Part shown: in pieces, positions 47,322-53,987 of the stretch
Layout of the letters: each line of letters opens with the position of its first letter
Numbering within the stretch: the first letter of the stretch is position 1
NCBI GenBank assembly: GCA_016213325.1
Contig: JACRAY010000005.1
Span: 310,001-374,000, forward strand
Origin: Burkholderiales bacterium
Lineage (GTDB): Bacteria > Pseudomonadota > Gammaproteobacteria > Burkholderiales > Burkholderiaceae_C
Direction of reading: 5' to 3'
DNA length: 64,000 nt
Notes under the pieces: model-generated
Told to the model about the DNA's origin: nothing
Seen by the model: only the letters and a program-made list of their open reading frames with translations
Databases searched by the model: none
Made by a program: the position numbers and the translations under genes

Positions 47322-48952
47322 CAGAAGTACCCCTCCTGCTTCTTCTTTTCCATCGAGGCGGCGCTGTCGTGGTCGATCACGCGCCCCTGCCGTTCCGACG
47401 TGGTGGCCAGCAGCATTTCCTGGATGATCTGCGGCAGTGTATCGGCGTTGGATTCCACCGCGCCGGTCAGGGGGTAGCAGCCGAGCGTGCGAAAGCGCAC
47501 CTTCTTCATCATCGGCACTTCGCCGTCGTTCAGCGGCATGCGCTCGTCGTCCACCATGATCAGCGTGCCGCCGCGTTCCACCACCGGGCGCTCGGCTGCG
47601 TAATACAGCGGCACGATGGGGATGTTGTTGAGGTAGATGTACTGCCACACGTCGAGCTCGGTCCAGTTGGACAGCGGGAAGATGCGCAGCGACTCGCCCT
47701 TGTGCTTGCGTGCGTTGTACAGCTTCCAGAGTTCGGGCCGCTGGTTCTTGGGGTCCCAGCGGTGCTGCGCGCTGCGGAAGGAAAAGATGCGTTCCTTCGC
47801 GCGTGACTTTTCCTCGTCGCGCCGCGCGCCGCCGAAGGCCGCGTCGAAGCCGAACTGGTCCAGCGCCTGCTTCAGCCCTTCGGTCTTCATCACGTCGGTG
47901 TGGATCGCCGAGCCGTGAGTGAAGGGGTTGATGCCCTTGGCCAAGCCCTCGGGGTTGACGTGCGTGATGAGGTCCAGCCCCAGCTCCTTCACCATGCGGT
48001 CGCGAAAGGCGTACATGTCCTTGAACTTCCAGCGCGTGTCGACGTGCAGCAGCGGGAAGGGCGGCTTGGACGGGTAGAAGGCCTTCATCGCCAGGTGCAG
48101 CATCACCGCGCTGTCCTTGCCGATCGAATAGAGCATGACCGGCTTGTCGGCTTCGGCCACCACTTCTCGCATGATGTGGATGCTTTCGGCTTCCAGCCGC
48201 TGCAGGTGGGTGAGCGTCGTCATGGACGTCCTTTGGGGAGGGGAAATGATGGGGGATTCGCGTACGGTGGCAGGGCTGCCGATTTCCGGGTCTGCGAGCG
48301 TGAGGCGGTCGCTATGGGCCTGCAGCCAGTCGCGCAGCTGCGGCACCCGGACCAGCCGCGACGAGCCCGCAATCTTCAGTTCGATGCGAGTCCCTTTGGG
48401 CGGCGCAAGTTGGTCGAGCAGAGCGATGTAGTGCCGCGCCTCGAGCTTGCCGCCGAAGGCCACCCACAGCAGCTTGCCGCGCGGCGCCTTCACGCAGATG
48501 AAGCCGGCGCGTTCGGCGCCGTGCAGGCGCAGCACGCCGTCGCTGCGTTCCGACTCGGGGATGTCCTCACCGCCGAGCCCATGGGCCTCGCACCAGCGGG
48601 CGACCACGCCGGCGCTGCGCACGCAGCCGTTGGCGGCCAGCCATTCCAGCACGGCCTGGCGGGTCCACAGCGGATGGCCGGCCGGCGCCCCTGCCTGCAT
48701 GGCCGCGAGCAGCCGCGCCTGCAGCGGCTCGGCGATGCCCTGCTCGTCAACGGGCGGCCGGCCGCGCCGCGGCCGCACTTCCACCGCCTCCCAGCCGCCC
48801 TGTCGGTAAGCCTTCACTGCGGCGATGACCGTTGGTGCGCTGAGGCCCGTGCTGTCCGTCACGACAGCCAGCTTCTCGCCCTGCAGGCGCAGCAACACCG
48901 CCTGCCGACGGCGGGCGTTGAGGTCCGAAACGCTGAGCTGGTTGCCGTTCAA
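47321..48952 (-). CDS. cysD: Sulfate adenylyltransferase subunit 2 (CysD) with in-frame N-terminal HTH region
   Basis: CysD proper starts at ATG 48223 ([20 protein letters not shown], 300 residues) with an AAAGGA ribosome site. It has the PP-loop [16 protein letters not shown] and catalyses ATP + sulfate to APS with CysN. The frame stays open for 243 further codons upstream to a TTG at 48952, with no stop between. That upstream part is clearly protein-like: an IS630/transposase-type helix-turn-helix ([38 protein letters not shown], then [12 protein letters not shown]) plus a second domain. Either an HTH-CysD fusion is made from the upstream start, or both products are made. CysD itself is certain; the extension is a strong inference. 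Confidence 0.85.
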   Translation of the reverse strand: MNGNQLSVSDLNARRRQAVLLRLQGEKLAVVTDSTGLSAPTVIAAVKAYRQGGWEAVEVRPRRGRPPVDEQGIAEPLQARLLAAMQAGAPAGHPLWTRQAVLEWLAANGCVRSAGVVARWCEAHGLGGEDIPESERSDGVLRLHGAERAGFICVKAPRGKLLWVAFGGKLEARHYIALLDQLAPPKGTRIELKIAGSSRLVRVPQLRDWLQAHSDRLTLADPEIGSPATVRESPIISPPQRTSMTTLTHLQRLEAESIHIMREVVAEADKPVMLYSIGKDSAVMLHLAMKAFYPSKPPFPLLHVDTRWKFKDMYAFRDRMVKELGLDLITHVNPEGLAKGINPFTHGSAIHTDVMKTEGLKQALDQFGFDAAFGGARRDEEKSRAKERIFSFRSAQHRWDPKNQRPELWKLYNARKHKGESLRIFPLSNWTELDVWQYIYLNNIPIVPLYYAAERPVVERGGTLIMVDDERMPLNDGEVPMMKKVRFRTLGCYPLTGAVESNADTLPQIIQEMLLATTSERQGRVIDHDSAASMEKKKQEGYF

Positions 48953-49041
48953 GGATGAGTTTGTATTAAAACCTTAAATATCTTCATCAATTTAAAGATA
49001 TTATTCCAGTCGAATTGTAATCCACAAAAGACAAGCTTCCG
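48953..49041. promoter_or_regulatory. AT-rich divergent promoter region of the HTH-cysD and TauE genes
   Basis: The interval between the divergent starts is strikingly AT-rich for this genome. It contains an inverted repeat AATATCTT (48978-48985) / AAGATATT (48996-49003) with a 10-base spacer. Divergent cys genes are commonly controlled by CysB, a LysR regulator; this is the likely binding region, but no CysB site can be proven by eye. Confidence 0.6.
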
Positions 49042-49833
49042 ATGGCCTTCGACATTGCACTGGTGGTTGCCGGCGCCGGTACCGGCGTGCTGGTCGGCAT
49101 GACGGGTGTGGGGGGCGGCGCCGTGATGACGCCGCTGTTGCTGCTGGTGTTCGGCGTCGCGCCGGTGGCCGCCATCGGCACTGACCTGTGGTTCGCCGCC
49201 CTGACCAAGATCGCCGCCACCCGCGTGCACCACGCGCGCGGCCTGATCGACTGGCAGGTGGTGCGGCGCCTGTGGGCCGGCAGCCTGCCTGCTTCGGCGC
49301 TCACGCTGGCGTGGATGGCCTATGTGCCCATCGGCAAGGAAACCGCCGACTTCCTGAAGGTGATGATCGCGGTGGCGGTGCTGGTGACCGCGACCGCAAT
49401 GTTGTTCCAGCAGCAACTGCACGACCTGGGGCAGCGCTTCCGGCTGGGCGACAAGAAGCACTTCCGGGCCATGCAAGGCCCGGCGACGGTGCTGGCCGGC
49501 GCGCTGCTCGGCCTGCTGGTCACGCTGACTTCGATCGGCGCGGGGGCGCTGGGGGTCGTGTTCCTTGCCTACCTGTATCCGCTGCGCCTGACCACGTCGC
49601 GCCTGGTTGCCACCGACATCGTGCACGCCATTCCGCTGGCGATGTTCGCGGGCACCGGCCACCTGCTGATGGGCAACGTCAACTTCGGCCTGCTCCTGAA
49701 CTTGCTGGTGGGCTCGATCCCCGGTGTACTGCTGGGAGCGATGCTGTCGTCGAAGCTGCCGCAGCGGGTGCTGCGCGTGGCGCTGGCTTGCATCCTGCTG
49801 TTCACGGGGACGAAGCTGCTGGGGTTGCCGTAG
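49042..49833 (+). CDS. TauE/SafE-family sulfite/sulfonate exporter
   Basis: A 263-residue membrane protein with about eight helices. The two family repeats begin with GAGTGVLVGMTGVGGGAVMT (~11-30) and ALLGLLVTLTSIGAGALGVV (~157-176). Members export sulfite, sulfoacetate or other organosulfonates. Divergent placement next to cysD/cysNC suggests sulfite or sulfur-compound efflux linked to sulfate activation. ATG 49042 fits the family length. Confidence 0.9.
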   Translation: MAFDIALVVAGAGTGVLVGMTGVGGGAVMTPLLLLVFGVAPVAAIGTDLWFAALTKIAATRVHHARGLIDWQVVRRLWAGSLPASALTLAWMAYVPIGKETADFLKVMIAVAVLVTATAMLFQQQLHDLGQRFRLGDKKHFRAMQGPATVLAGALLGLLVTLTSIGAGALGVVFLAYLYPLRLTTSRLVATDIVHAIPLAMFAGTGHLLMGNVNFGLLLNLLVGSIPGVLLGAMLSSKLPQRVLRVALACILLFTGTKLLGLP

Positions 49834-49851
49834 CTGGGGTTGCACCCCAGC
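49833..49851. repeat. Short hairpin after the TauE gene
   Basis: GCTGGGGT (49833-49840), loop TGC, ACCCCAGC (49844-49851). It begins directly at the stop of the TauE gene and may serve as its terminator. Confidence 0.5.
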
Positions 49852-49878
49852 CTACGAACTGACGCCCTACGTGTCTTG

Positions 49879-49931
49879 CTCCCTCTCCTCCGCGGGGGAG
49901 AGCGAGCGAGGGGGCCGGGCGGGGGTGAGGG
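49879..49931. repeat. REP-like palindromic element
   Basis: CTCCCTCTCC and GGGGGAGAG arms followed by GGGGGCCGGGCGGGGGTGAGG, the pattern of the widespread CCCTCTCC...GGTGAGGG intergenic repeat. It lies in the 155-base stretch between TauE and tRNA-Leu, which otherwise holds only palindromes and no gene. Confidence 0.6.
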
Positions 49932-49943
49932 GGTTCCGAATAG

Positions 49944-49963
49944 CGGTGCCGGTACCGGCACCG
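49944..49963. repeat. 20-bp perfect palindrome
   Basis: CGGTGCCGGTACCGGCACCG is its own reverse complement. It lies 25 bases downstream of the tRNA-Leu 3' end (minus strand) and shares its core with the tRNA acceptor stem (GTGCCGG). Confidence 0.55.
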
Positions 49964-49964
49964 A

Positions 49965-49987
49965 GCATCGACGCAATGCGTCGATGC
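49965..49987 (-). terminator. Hairpin immediately after tRNA-Leu
   Basis: GCATCGACGCA (49965-49975), one base, and TGCGTCGATGC (49977-49987). It starts one base after the tRNA CCA end on the minus strand, so it can stop transcription or guide 3' processing. Confidence 0.65.
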
Positions 49988-49988
49988 G

Positions 49989-50075
49989 TGGTGCCGGAGG
50001 CCGGAATCGAACCGGCACGGTGTTGCCACCGGCAGATTTTGAGTCTGCTGCGTCTACCGATTTCGCCACTCCGGC
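49989..50075 (-). tRNA. tRNA-Leu (anticodon CAA)
   Basis: Read on the minus strand, the sequence folds as a type II tRNA of 87 bases with CCA encoded. The acceptor stem GCCGGAG pairs with CTCCGGC; the D arm is GGCGAAATCGGTAGACGC. The anticodon loop CTCAAAA gives anticodon CAA (decodes UUG), and a long variable arm (TGCCGGTGGCAACACCG) is typical of leucine. The T loop GGTTCGATTCC is consensus. Confidence 0.96.
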
Positions 50076-50096
50076 ACGGATCGAGGGGACAAGAAA

Positions 50097-50102
50097 ATTA
50101 TG
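50097..50102 (-). promoter_or_regulatory. Likely tRNA-Leu -10 box (CATAAT)
   Basis: On the minus strand CATAAT runs 50102-50097, 22 bases upstream of the mature 5' end. It overlaps a 15-bp palindrome that also abuts the cysM start, so the divergent tRNA and cysM signals are interleaved. Confidence 0.45.
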
Positions 50103-50114
50103 GCACAGTGCCAT
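50100..50114. promoter_or_regulatory. 15-bp palindrome ATGGCACAGTGCCAT before cysM
   Basis: Perfect 7-base arms around a central A. It ends two bases before the cysM ATG at 50117 and overlaps the tRNA-Leu -10 box. A hairpin here would mask the cysM ribosome region, and a bound repressor would block both directions. Confidence 0.5.
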
Positions 50115-50116
50115 GC

Positions 50117-51019
50117 ATGAACTATCCCACGATCGAAGACGCGATCGGCAAGACACCCCTGGCGCGGCTGCAGCGCATCGGCGCGGCGGACAACGCGCGG
50201 CGCGGCAACGTCATCCTCGGCAAGCTCGAAGGCAACAACCCGGCGGGCTCGGTGAAGGACCGCCCGGCGCTGTCGATGATCCAGCGCGCCGAGGAGCGCG
50301 GCGACATCAAGCCCGGCGACACGCTGGTCGAGGCCACTTCCGGCAACACCGGCATCGCGCTGGCGATGGCCGCCGCGATCAAGGGCTACCGCATGGTGCT
50401 GATCATGCCGGAGGACCTGTCGATCGAGCGGGCGCAGACGATGAAGGCTTTCGGCGCCGAGCTGGTGCTCACGCCCAAGAGCGGCGGCATGGAATACGCG
50501 CGCGACCTCGCCGAGAACATGCAGAAGGAAGGCAAGGGCCGCGTGCTGGACCAGTTCGCCAATGCGGACAACCCGCGCATCCACTACGAGACCACCGGCC
50601 CCGAACTGTGGGAGCAGACCCACGGCCGCATCACGCACTTCGTGAGCGCCATGGGAACCACCGGCACCATCACCGGCGTGTCGAAGTTCCTGAAGGAAAA
50701 GAACCCCGCCATCCGCATCATCGGCGCGCAGCCCGCCGAGGGCTCGCGCATCCCCGGCATCCGCAAGTGGCCGCAGGAGTACCTGCCGCGCATCTACGAG
50801 CCGCATCGCGTGGACGAACTGGTGTCCGTGAGCCAGGAAGACGCCGAGGAGATGGCGCGCCGCCTGGCCCGCGAGGAGGGCATCTTCGCCGGCATCTCGT
50901 CGGCCGGCGCCTGCTGGGTGGCCCAGCAGGTGGCGCTGCAGGTGGAGAAGGCGACCATCGTGTTCGTGGTGTGCGACCGCGGCGACCGTTACCTGTCCAC
51001 CGGCGTGTTCCCCGCATGA
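50117..51019 (+). CDS. cysM: Cysteine synthase B (O-acetylserine sulfhydrylase, CysM type)
   Basis: A 300-residue PLP enzyme making cysteine from O-acetylserine and sulfide or thiosulfate. The PLP lysine is Lys47 (NNPAGSVKDRPALSMI); ATSGNTGIALAMA binds the amino acid carboxylate, and SAMGTTGTITGVSKFL and GISSAGA complete the cofactor pocket. The RKWPQEYLPRIYEPHRVDEL segment is the CysM type rather than CysK. It fits the sulfur cluster that includes cysD/cysNC and tusA. Confidence 0.95.
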   Translation: MNYPTIEDAIGKTPLARLQRIGAADNARRGNVILGKLEGNNPAGSVKDRPALSMIQRAEERGDIKPGDTLVEATSGNTGIALAMAAAIKGYRMVLIMPEDLSIERAQTMKAFGAELVLTPKSGGMEYARDLAENMQKEGKGRVLDQFANADNPRIHYETTGPELWEQTHGRITHFVSAMGTTGTITGVSKFLKEKNPAIRIIGAQPAEGSRIPGIRKWPQEYLPRIYEPHRVDELVSVSQEDAEEMARRLAREEGIFAGISSAGACWVAQQVALQVEKATIVFVVCDRGDRYLSTGVFPA

Positions 51020-51025
51020 GGGCCT

Positions 51026-51553
51026 ATGGCCGACTACAGTTTCTGCCCGATGTGCGCCGCGCCACTGGCGTTGCTGGCGATGGAGGAAGACGGCGGCAGC
51101 AAGCAGCGCCTGCGCTGCGCCGCCTGCGGCTTCACGCACTGGAACAACCCCACGCCGGTGCTGGCCGCCGTGATCCAGTACCAGGACAAGGTCCTGCTGG
51201 CGCGCAATGCCGCGTGGACGAACAAGATGTACGCGCTGATCACCGGCTTCATGGAAGCCGGCGAGACGCCCGAAGAGGGCATCCGGCGCGAGATCAAGGA
51301 AGAGACCAACCTCGACACGTCCGGGCTCGACCTGATCGGCGTGTGGGACTTCCAGCGCATGAACCAGGTCATCATCGCCTACCACGCGCTCGCGCACGGC
51401 GAAGTGAAGCTGTCGCCGGAACTGGTGGACTACCGCCTGTTCGCGTACGACCAGGTGCGCTGCTGGCCCGCGGGTACCGGGCAGGCACTGGCGAAGTGGC
51501 TGCGCAGCAAGGGCTACGAGCCGGAATTCATGGAACTGCCGCGGAGGGACTGA
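51026..51553 (+). CDS. Nudix hydrolase with N-terminal zinc ribbon
   Basis: A 175-residue protein. The N-terminal zinc ribbon has cysteine pairs YSFCPMCAAP and LRCAACGF. The Nudix domain follows, with box GFMEAGETPEEGIRREIKEE ending TNL; the Glu residues that bind metal are present, but the usual last Gly is Asn. The arrangement resembles NudC-like NADH/NAD-cap pyrophosphatases in a shortened form. It lies six bases after cysM, and its stop shares one base with tusA, so all three are co-transcribed. Confidence 0.88.
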   Translation: MADYSFCPMCAAPLALLAMEEDGGSKQRLRCAACGFTHWNNPTPVLAAVIQYQDKVLLARNAAWTNKMYALITGFMEAGETPEEGIRREIKEETNLDTSGLDLIGVWDFQRMNQVIIAYHALAHGEVKLSPELVDYRLFAYDQVRCWPAGTGQALAKWLRSKGYEPEFMELPRRD

Positions 51554-51774
51554 TGGACAAGGAAATCGACACGCGGGGCCTCAACTGCCCGTTGCCCATC
51601 CTGAAGGCGAAGAAGGCGCTGGCCGACATGCAGAGCGGCCAGCTGCTGAAGGTGGTGTCCACCGACCCCGGGTCGGTGCGGGACTTCCAGGCCTTTGCCC
51701 GCCAGACCGGCAACGAGCTGGTGGAGCAGCAGTCCGAAGGGCAGGACTTCGTGCACGTGCTGCGCCGGCGGTAG
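51553..51774 (+). CDS. tusA: TusA-family sulfurtransferase
   Basis: A 73-residue sulfur carrier. It has the family core RGLNCPLPILKAKKAL, with Cys12 accepting persulfide sulfur, and VVSTDPGSVRDFQAFARQTG. It relays sulfur for tRNA thiolation, molybdenum cofactor or sulfur metabolism. The stop TAG at 51772-51774 coincides with the left end of the MITE, so the element begins exactly at the end of the gene. Confidence 0.93.
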   Translation: MDKEIDTRGLNCPLPILKAKKALADMQSGQLLKVVSTDPGSVRDFQAFARQTGNELVEQQSEGQDFVHVLRRR

Positions 51775-52043
51775 GGCCTGTTAACGCTATTTTCGACGAT
51801 GCGCACGCGCCAAAAATCGCGCGAATCTAGGCGCGCGACGACGCCAAGGCTGGCCGCCTTGGCTAGGAGCGGAACAACGAGTCGCGCGATTTTGGGCTCG
51901 TGCCCGCGCGCGGGTTGCGGCCAAAAAGGCCATGCGCGTTGTTACGGGTCCTTGACGCAGGTGACTGCGCCTGCGGACCCGCGCCTAGCGCATGGCCTTT
52001 TTGGCGAGCAACGCATCGCCGAAAATAGCGTTAACAGGCCCTA
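51772..52043. mobile_element. 272-bp MITE-like element with long terminal inverted repeats and TA flanks
   Basis: The left end TAGGGCCTGTTAACGCTATT and the right end are exact complements over 24 bases (51772-51795 / 52020-52043), and pairing continues imperfectly for ~32 bases. Inside are two further hairpins: 51811-51824/51882-51894 with a nested GCCAAGGC/GCCTTGGC stem (51843-51863), and a perfect 18-bp stem 51920-51937/51988-52005. The whole can fold as a cloverleaf. Each end is flanked by TA, as in IS630/Tc1-mariner insertions. No transposase is encoded. Confidence 0.82.
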
Positions 52044-52044
52044 G

Positions 52045-52938
52045 TCAGAGCCGGCCCGCCAGCTCCTTCACGTACGTGTTGAAGCGGGGGCCGATCTCGG
52101 GGTGCTTCAGCGCGAACTCCACGGTCGCTTCGAGGAAGCCTTCCTTGCTGCCGCAGTCGTAGCGCTTGCCTTCGTACCGGAAGGCGTACACCCCCTCGGT
52201 GGCGATCAGCTTGGCGATGGCATCGGTGAGCTGGATCTCGCCGCCCGCGCCGCGCTCCTGCGAGCGGATCTGCTCGAACACGCCCGGCGTGAGGATGTAG
52301 CGGCCGGCAACCCCCATGCGCGAAGGCGCGGCCTCCGGCCGGGGCTTCTCCACCATCCTCTCGACCCTGATCATCCGGTCGCCCGCGGGCGAACCCGCCA
52401 CGATGCCGTAGCGGCGCGTGTGCTCCAGCGGCACCTCCTGCACGGCCAGCACCGATGCCTGGACCGACTCGTAGGCCTCGGCCATCTGCGCCAGCACGCC
52501 CGGCCCGTTGTCGGGGCCGCACATCAGGTCATCGGCCAGCAGCACGGCAAAAGGCTCGTTGCCCACCAGCGGCGCGGCGCACAGCACGGCATGGCCCAGG
52601 CCCAGCGAGCGGGGCTGGCGCACGTAAGTGCAATCCATGTCGGAAGGCTGCAGCGACCGCACCAGGTCCAGCAATTCGCGCTTGCCGGAAGCCTCGAGCT
52701 CGCTTTCGAGTTCGTAGGCGGTGTCGAAGTGGTCCTCGATGGCGCGCTTGTTGCGCCCGGTCACGAAGATCATGTGCCGCACGCCTGCCGCATAGGCTTC
52801 TTCCACCGCGTACTGGATCAGCGGCTTGTCGACAATGGGCAGCATCTCCTTGGGCTGCGCCTTGGTGGCCGGGAGGAAGCGCGTACCCAGGCCTGCAACA
52901 GGAAAGACCGCTTTGTGAATTTTTGTGACTTTTTTCAT
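52045..52938 (-). CDS. galU: UTP-glucose-1-phosphate uridylyltransferase
   Basis: A 297-residue nucleotidyltransferase making UDP-glucose for polysaccharide and LPS. It has the signature [20 protein letters not shown] (~12-31), [16 protein letters not shown] and the [19 protein letters not shown] segment near the end. ATG 52938 ([16 protein letters not shown]) is preferred over an in-frame start at 52986. Its stop is one base beyond the right end of the MITE. Confidence 0.95.
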   Translation of the reverse strand: MKKVTKIHKAVFPVAGLGTRFLPATKAQPKEMLPIVDKPLIQYAVEEAYAAGVRHMIFVTGRNKRAIEDHFDTAYELESELEASGKRELLDLVRSLQPSDMDCTYVRQPRSLGLGHAVLCAAPLVGNEPFAVLLADDLMCGPDNGPGVLAQMAEAYESVQASVLAVQEVPLEHTRRYGIVAGSPAGDRMIRVERMVEKPRPEAAPSRMGVAGRYILTPGVFEQIRSQERGAGGEIQLTDAIAKLIATEGVYAFRYEGKRYDCGSKEGFLEATVEFALKHPEIGPRFNTYVKELAGRL

Positions 52939-52985
52939 CGACTCTTCTTGGGAATGTGAATTAAAGTCCGCCAACTTTTCAGGCA

Positions 52986-53987
52986 TTGCAAAGCAGGGTG
53001 GACATCTTACTTCTCGAAAGGCTGGTACCGGAGGCCGAGGCGTGGCTCGAAGCGCGCCATGCGGTCGAGGTGCGCCCGGAGCTCGCGGCCGATGCCGCCG
53101 GGCTGCGCACAGCCATGCAAGGTGCCCAGGCCATCGTGCTGCCGCGCAAGGTGGTGGTCACCCGCGAGTTCCTCGAGGCCGCGCCCCAGCTGAAGGCGGT
53201 GGCGCGCATGCACGTGGGCACCGACAACACCGACCTCGAAGCCTGCCGCGACCGCAAGGTGCGGGTGATCCAGGCCACCACGGCCAACGTGCGCTCCAAC
53301 GCCGAGTACCTGCTGGCCGCGCTGCTGCAGTTGTTTCGCCGCGGCATCGCAGACCCGGTGGCGGGCGAACGCCATGCCGAAGTGCGTCTGGGCCGCGAGC
53401 TGAACGGCAGCGTCATCGGCATCCTGGGCCTGCAGCCCACCGCCCACACGCTGGCCGTGATGCTGCATTCACTGGGCGCCAAGCTGATCGGCTACGACCC
53501 GGCCGTGCACCACACGGCGCCGCTGTGGGAACGCCTGCACATCCAGCCCGTGAGCCTGCCCGAGCTGGTGGCGCAGTCCGATGCGGTGTCGGTGCAGATG
53601 ATGTACGCCTCGCGCTACCAGGGCTTCCTCAACGACAAGGTGCTGGCGTACTGCAAGCCGGGCCAGGTCTGGGCGGGCATCAGCCGGTCGCTGGTGTTCG
53701 ACAGCGATGCGCTGGCCCGCGCGCTGGCCGACGGCCGCATCGAGGCGGCAATGCTCGATGGCGCCGAAGCCGGCTTCGCGTCGAAAGGCACGCCCCTGCA
53801 CGACGCCAACAACCTGTTCCTCACGCCGCGGCTGGGCTCGCACACGCGCGAGTCGCGCCTGCGCGCGAGCTGGTACGTGGCACACCGCCTCCACGAGTCG
53901 CTGTCGGCGCCCAAGGCGAGCGTGTTCGACACGCTGCCCAGCGCGCCGATGGGGCTGGACGACGGCAGCCTGCCGCTACACGCCTAG
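52986..53987 (+). CDS. D-2-hydroxyacid dehydrogenase-family protein with degenerate NAD motif
   Basis: A 333-residue protein with the 2-hydroxyacid dehydrogenase layout. The catalytic Arg, Glu and His equivalents are present ([43 protein letters not shown]). The Rossmann GxGxxG is changed to [13 protein letters not shown], so the second and third glycines are lost and NAD binding is doubtful. TTG 52986 is used as start; GTG 52998 ([11 protein letters not shown]) is an alternative. Divergent from galU with 47 bases between, and overlapping the valS end by 12 bases. Confidence 0.8.
   Translation: MQSRVDILLLERLVPEAEAWLEARHAVEVRPELAADAAGLRTAMQGAQAIVLPRKVVVTREFLEAAPQLKAVARMHVGTDNTDLEACRDRKVRVIQATTANVRSNAEYLLAALLQLFRRGIADPVAGERHAEVRLGRELNGSVIGILGLQPTAHTLAVMLHSLGAKLIGYDPAVHHTAPLWERLHIQPVSLPELVAQSDAVSVQMMYASRYQGFLNDKVLAYCKPGQVWAGISRSLVFDSDALARALADGRIEAAMLDGAEAGFASKGTPLHDANNLFLTPRLGSHTRESRLRASWYVAHRLHESLSAPKASVFDTLPSAPMGLDDGSLPLHA

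Noticed and set aside
49989-50075. tRNA-Leu as an integration site of an island
   Set aside because: No integrase and no repeated tRNA 3' end is visible in the flanking sequence.
51799-52044. An 81-codon open frame inside the MITE
   Set aside because: It runs through the hairpin arms of the element, has no ribosome site and resembles no protein.
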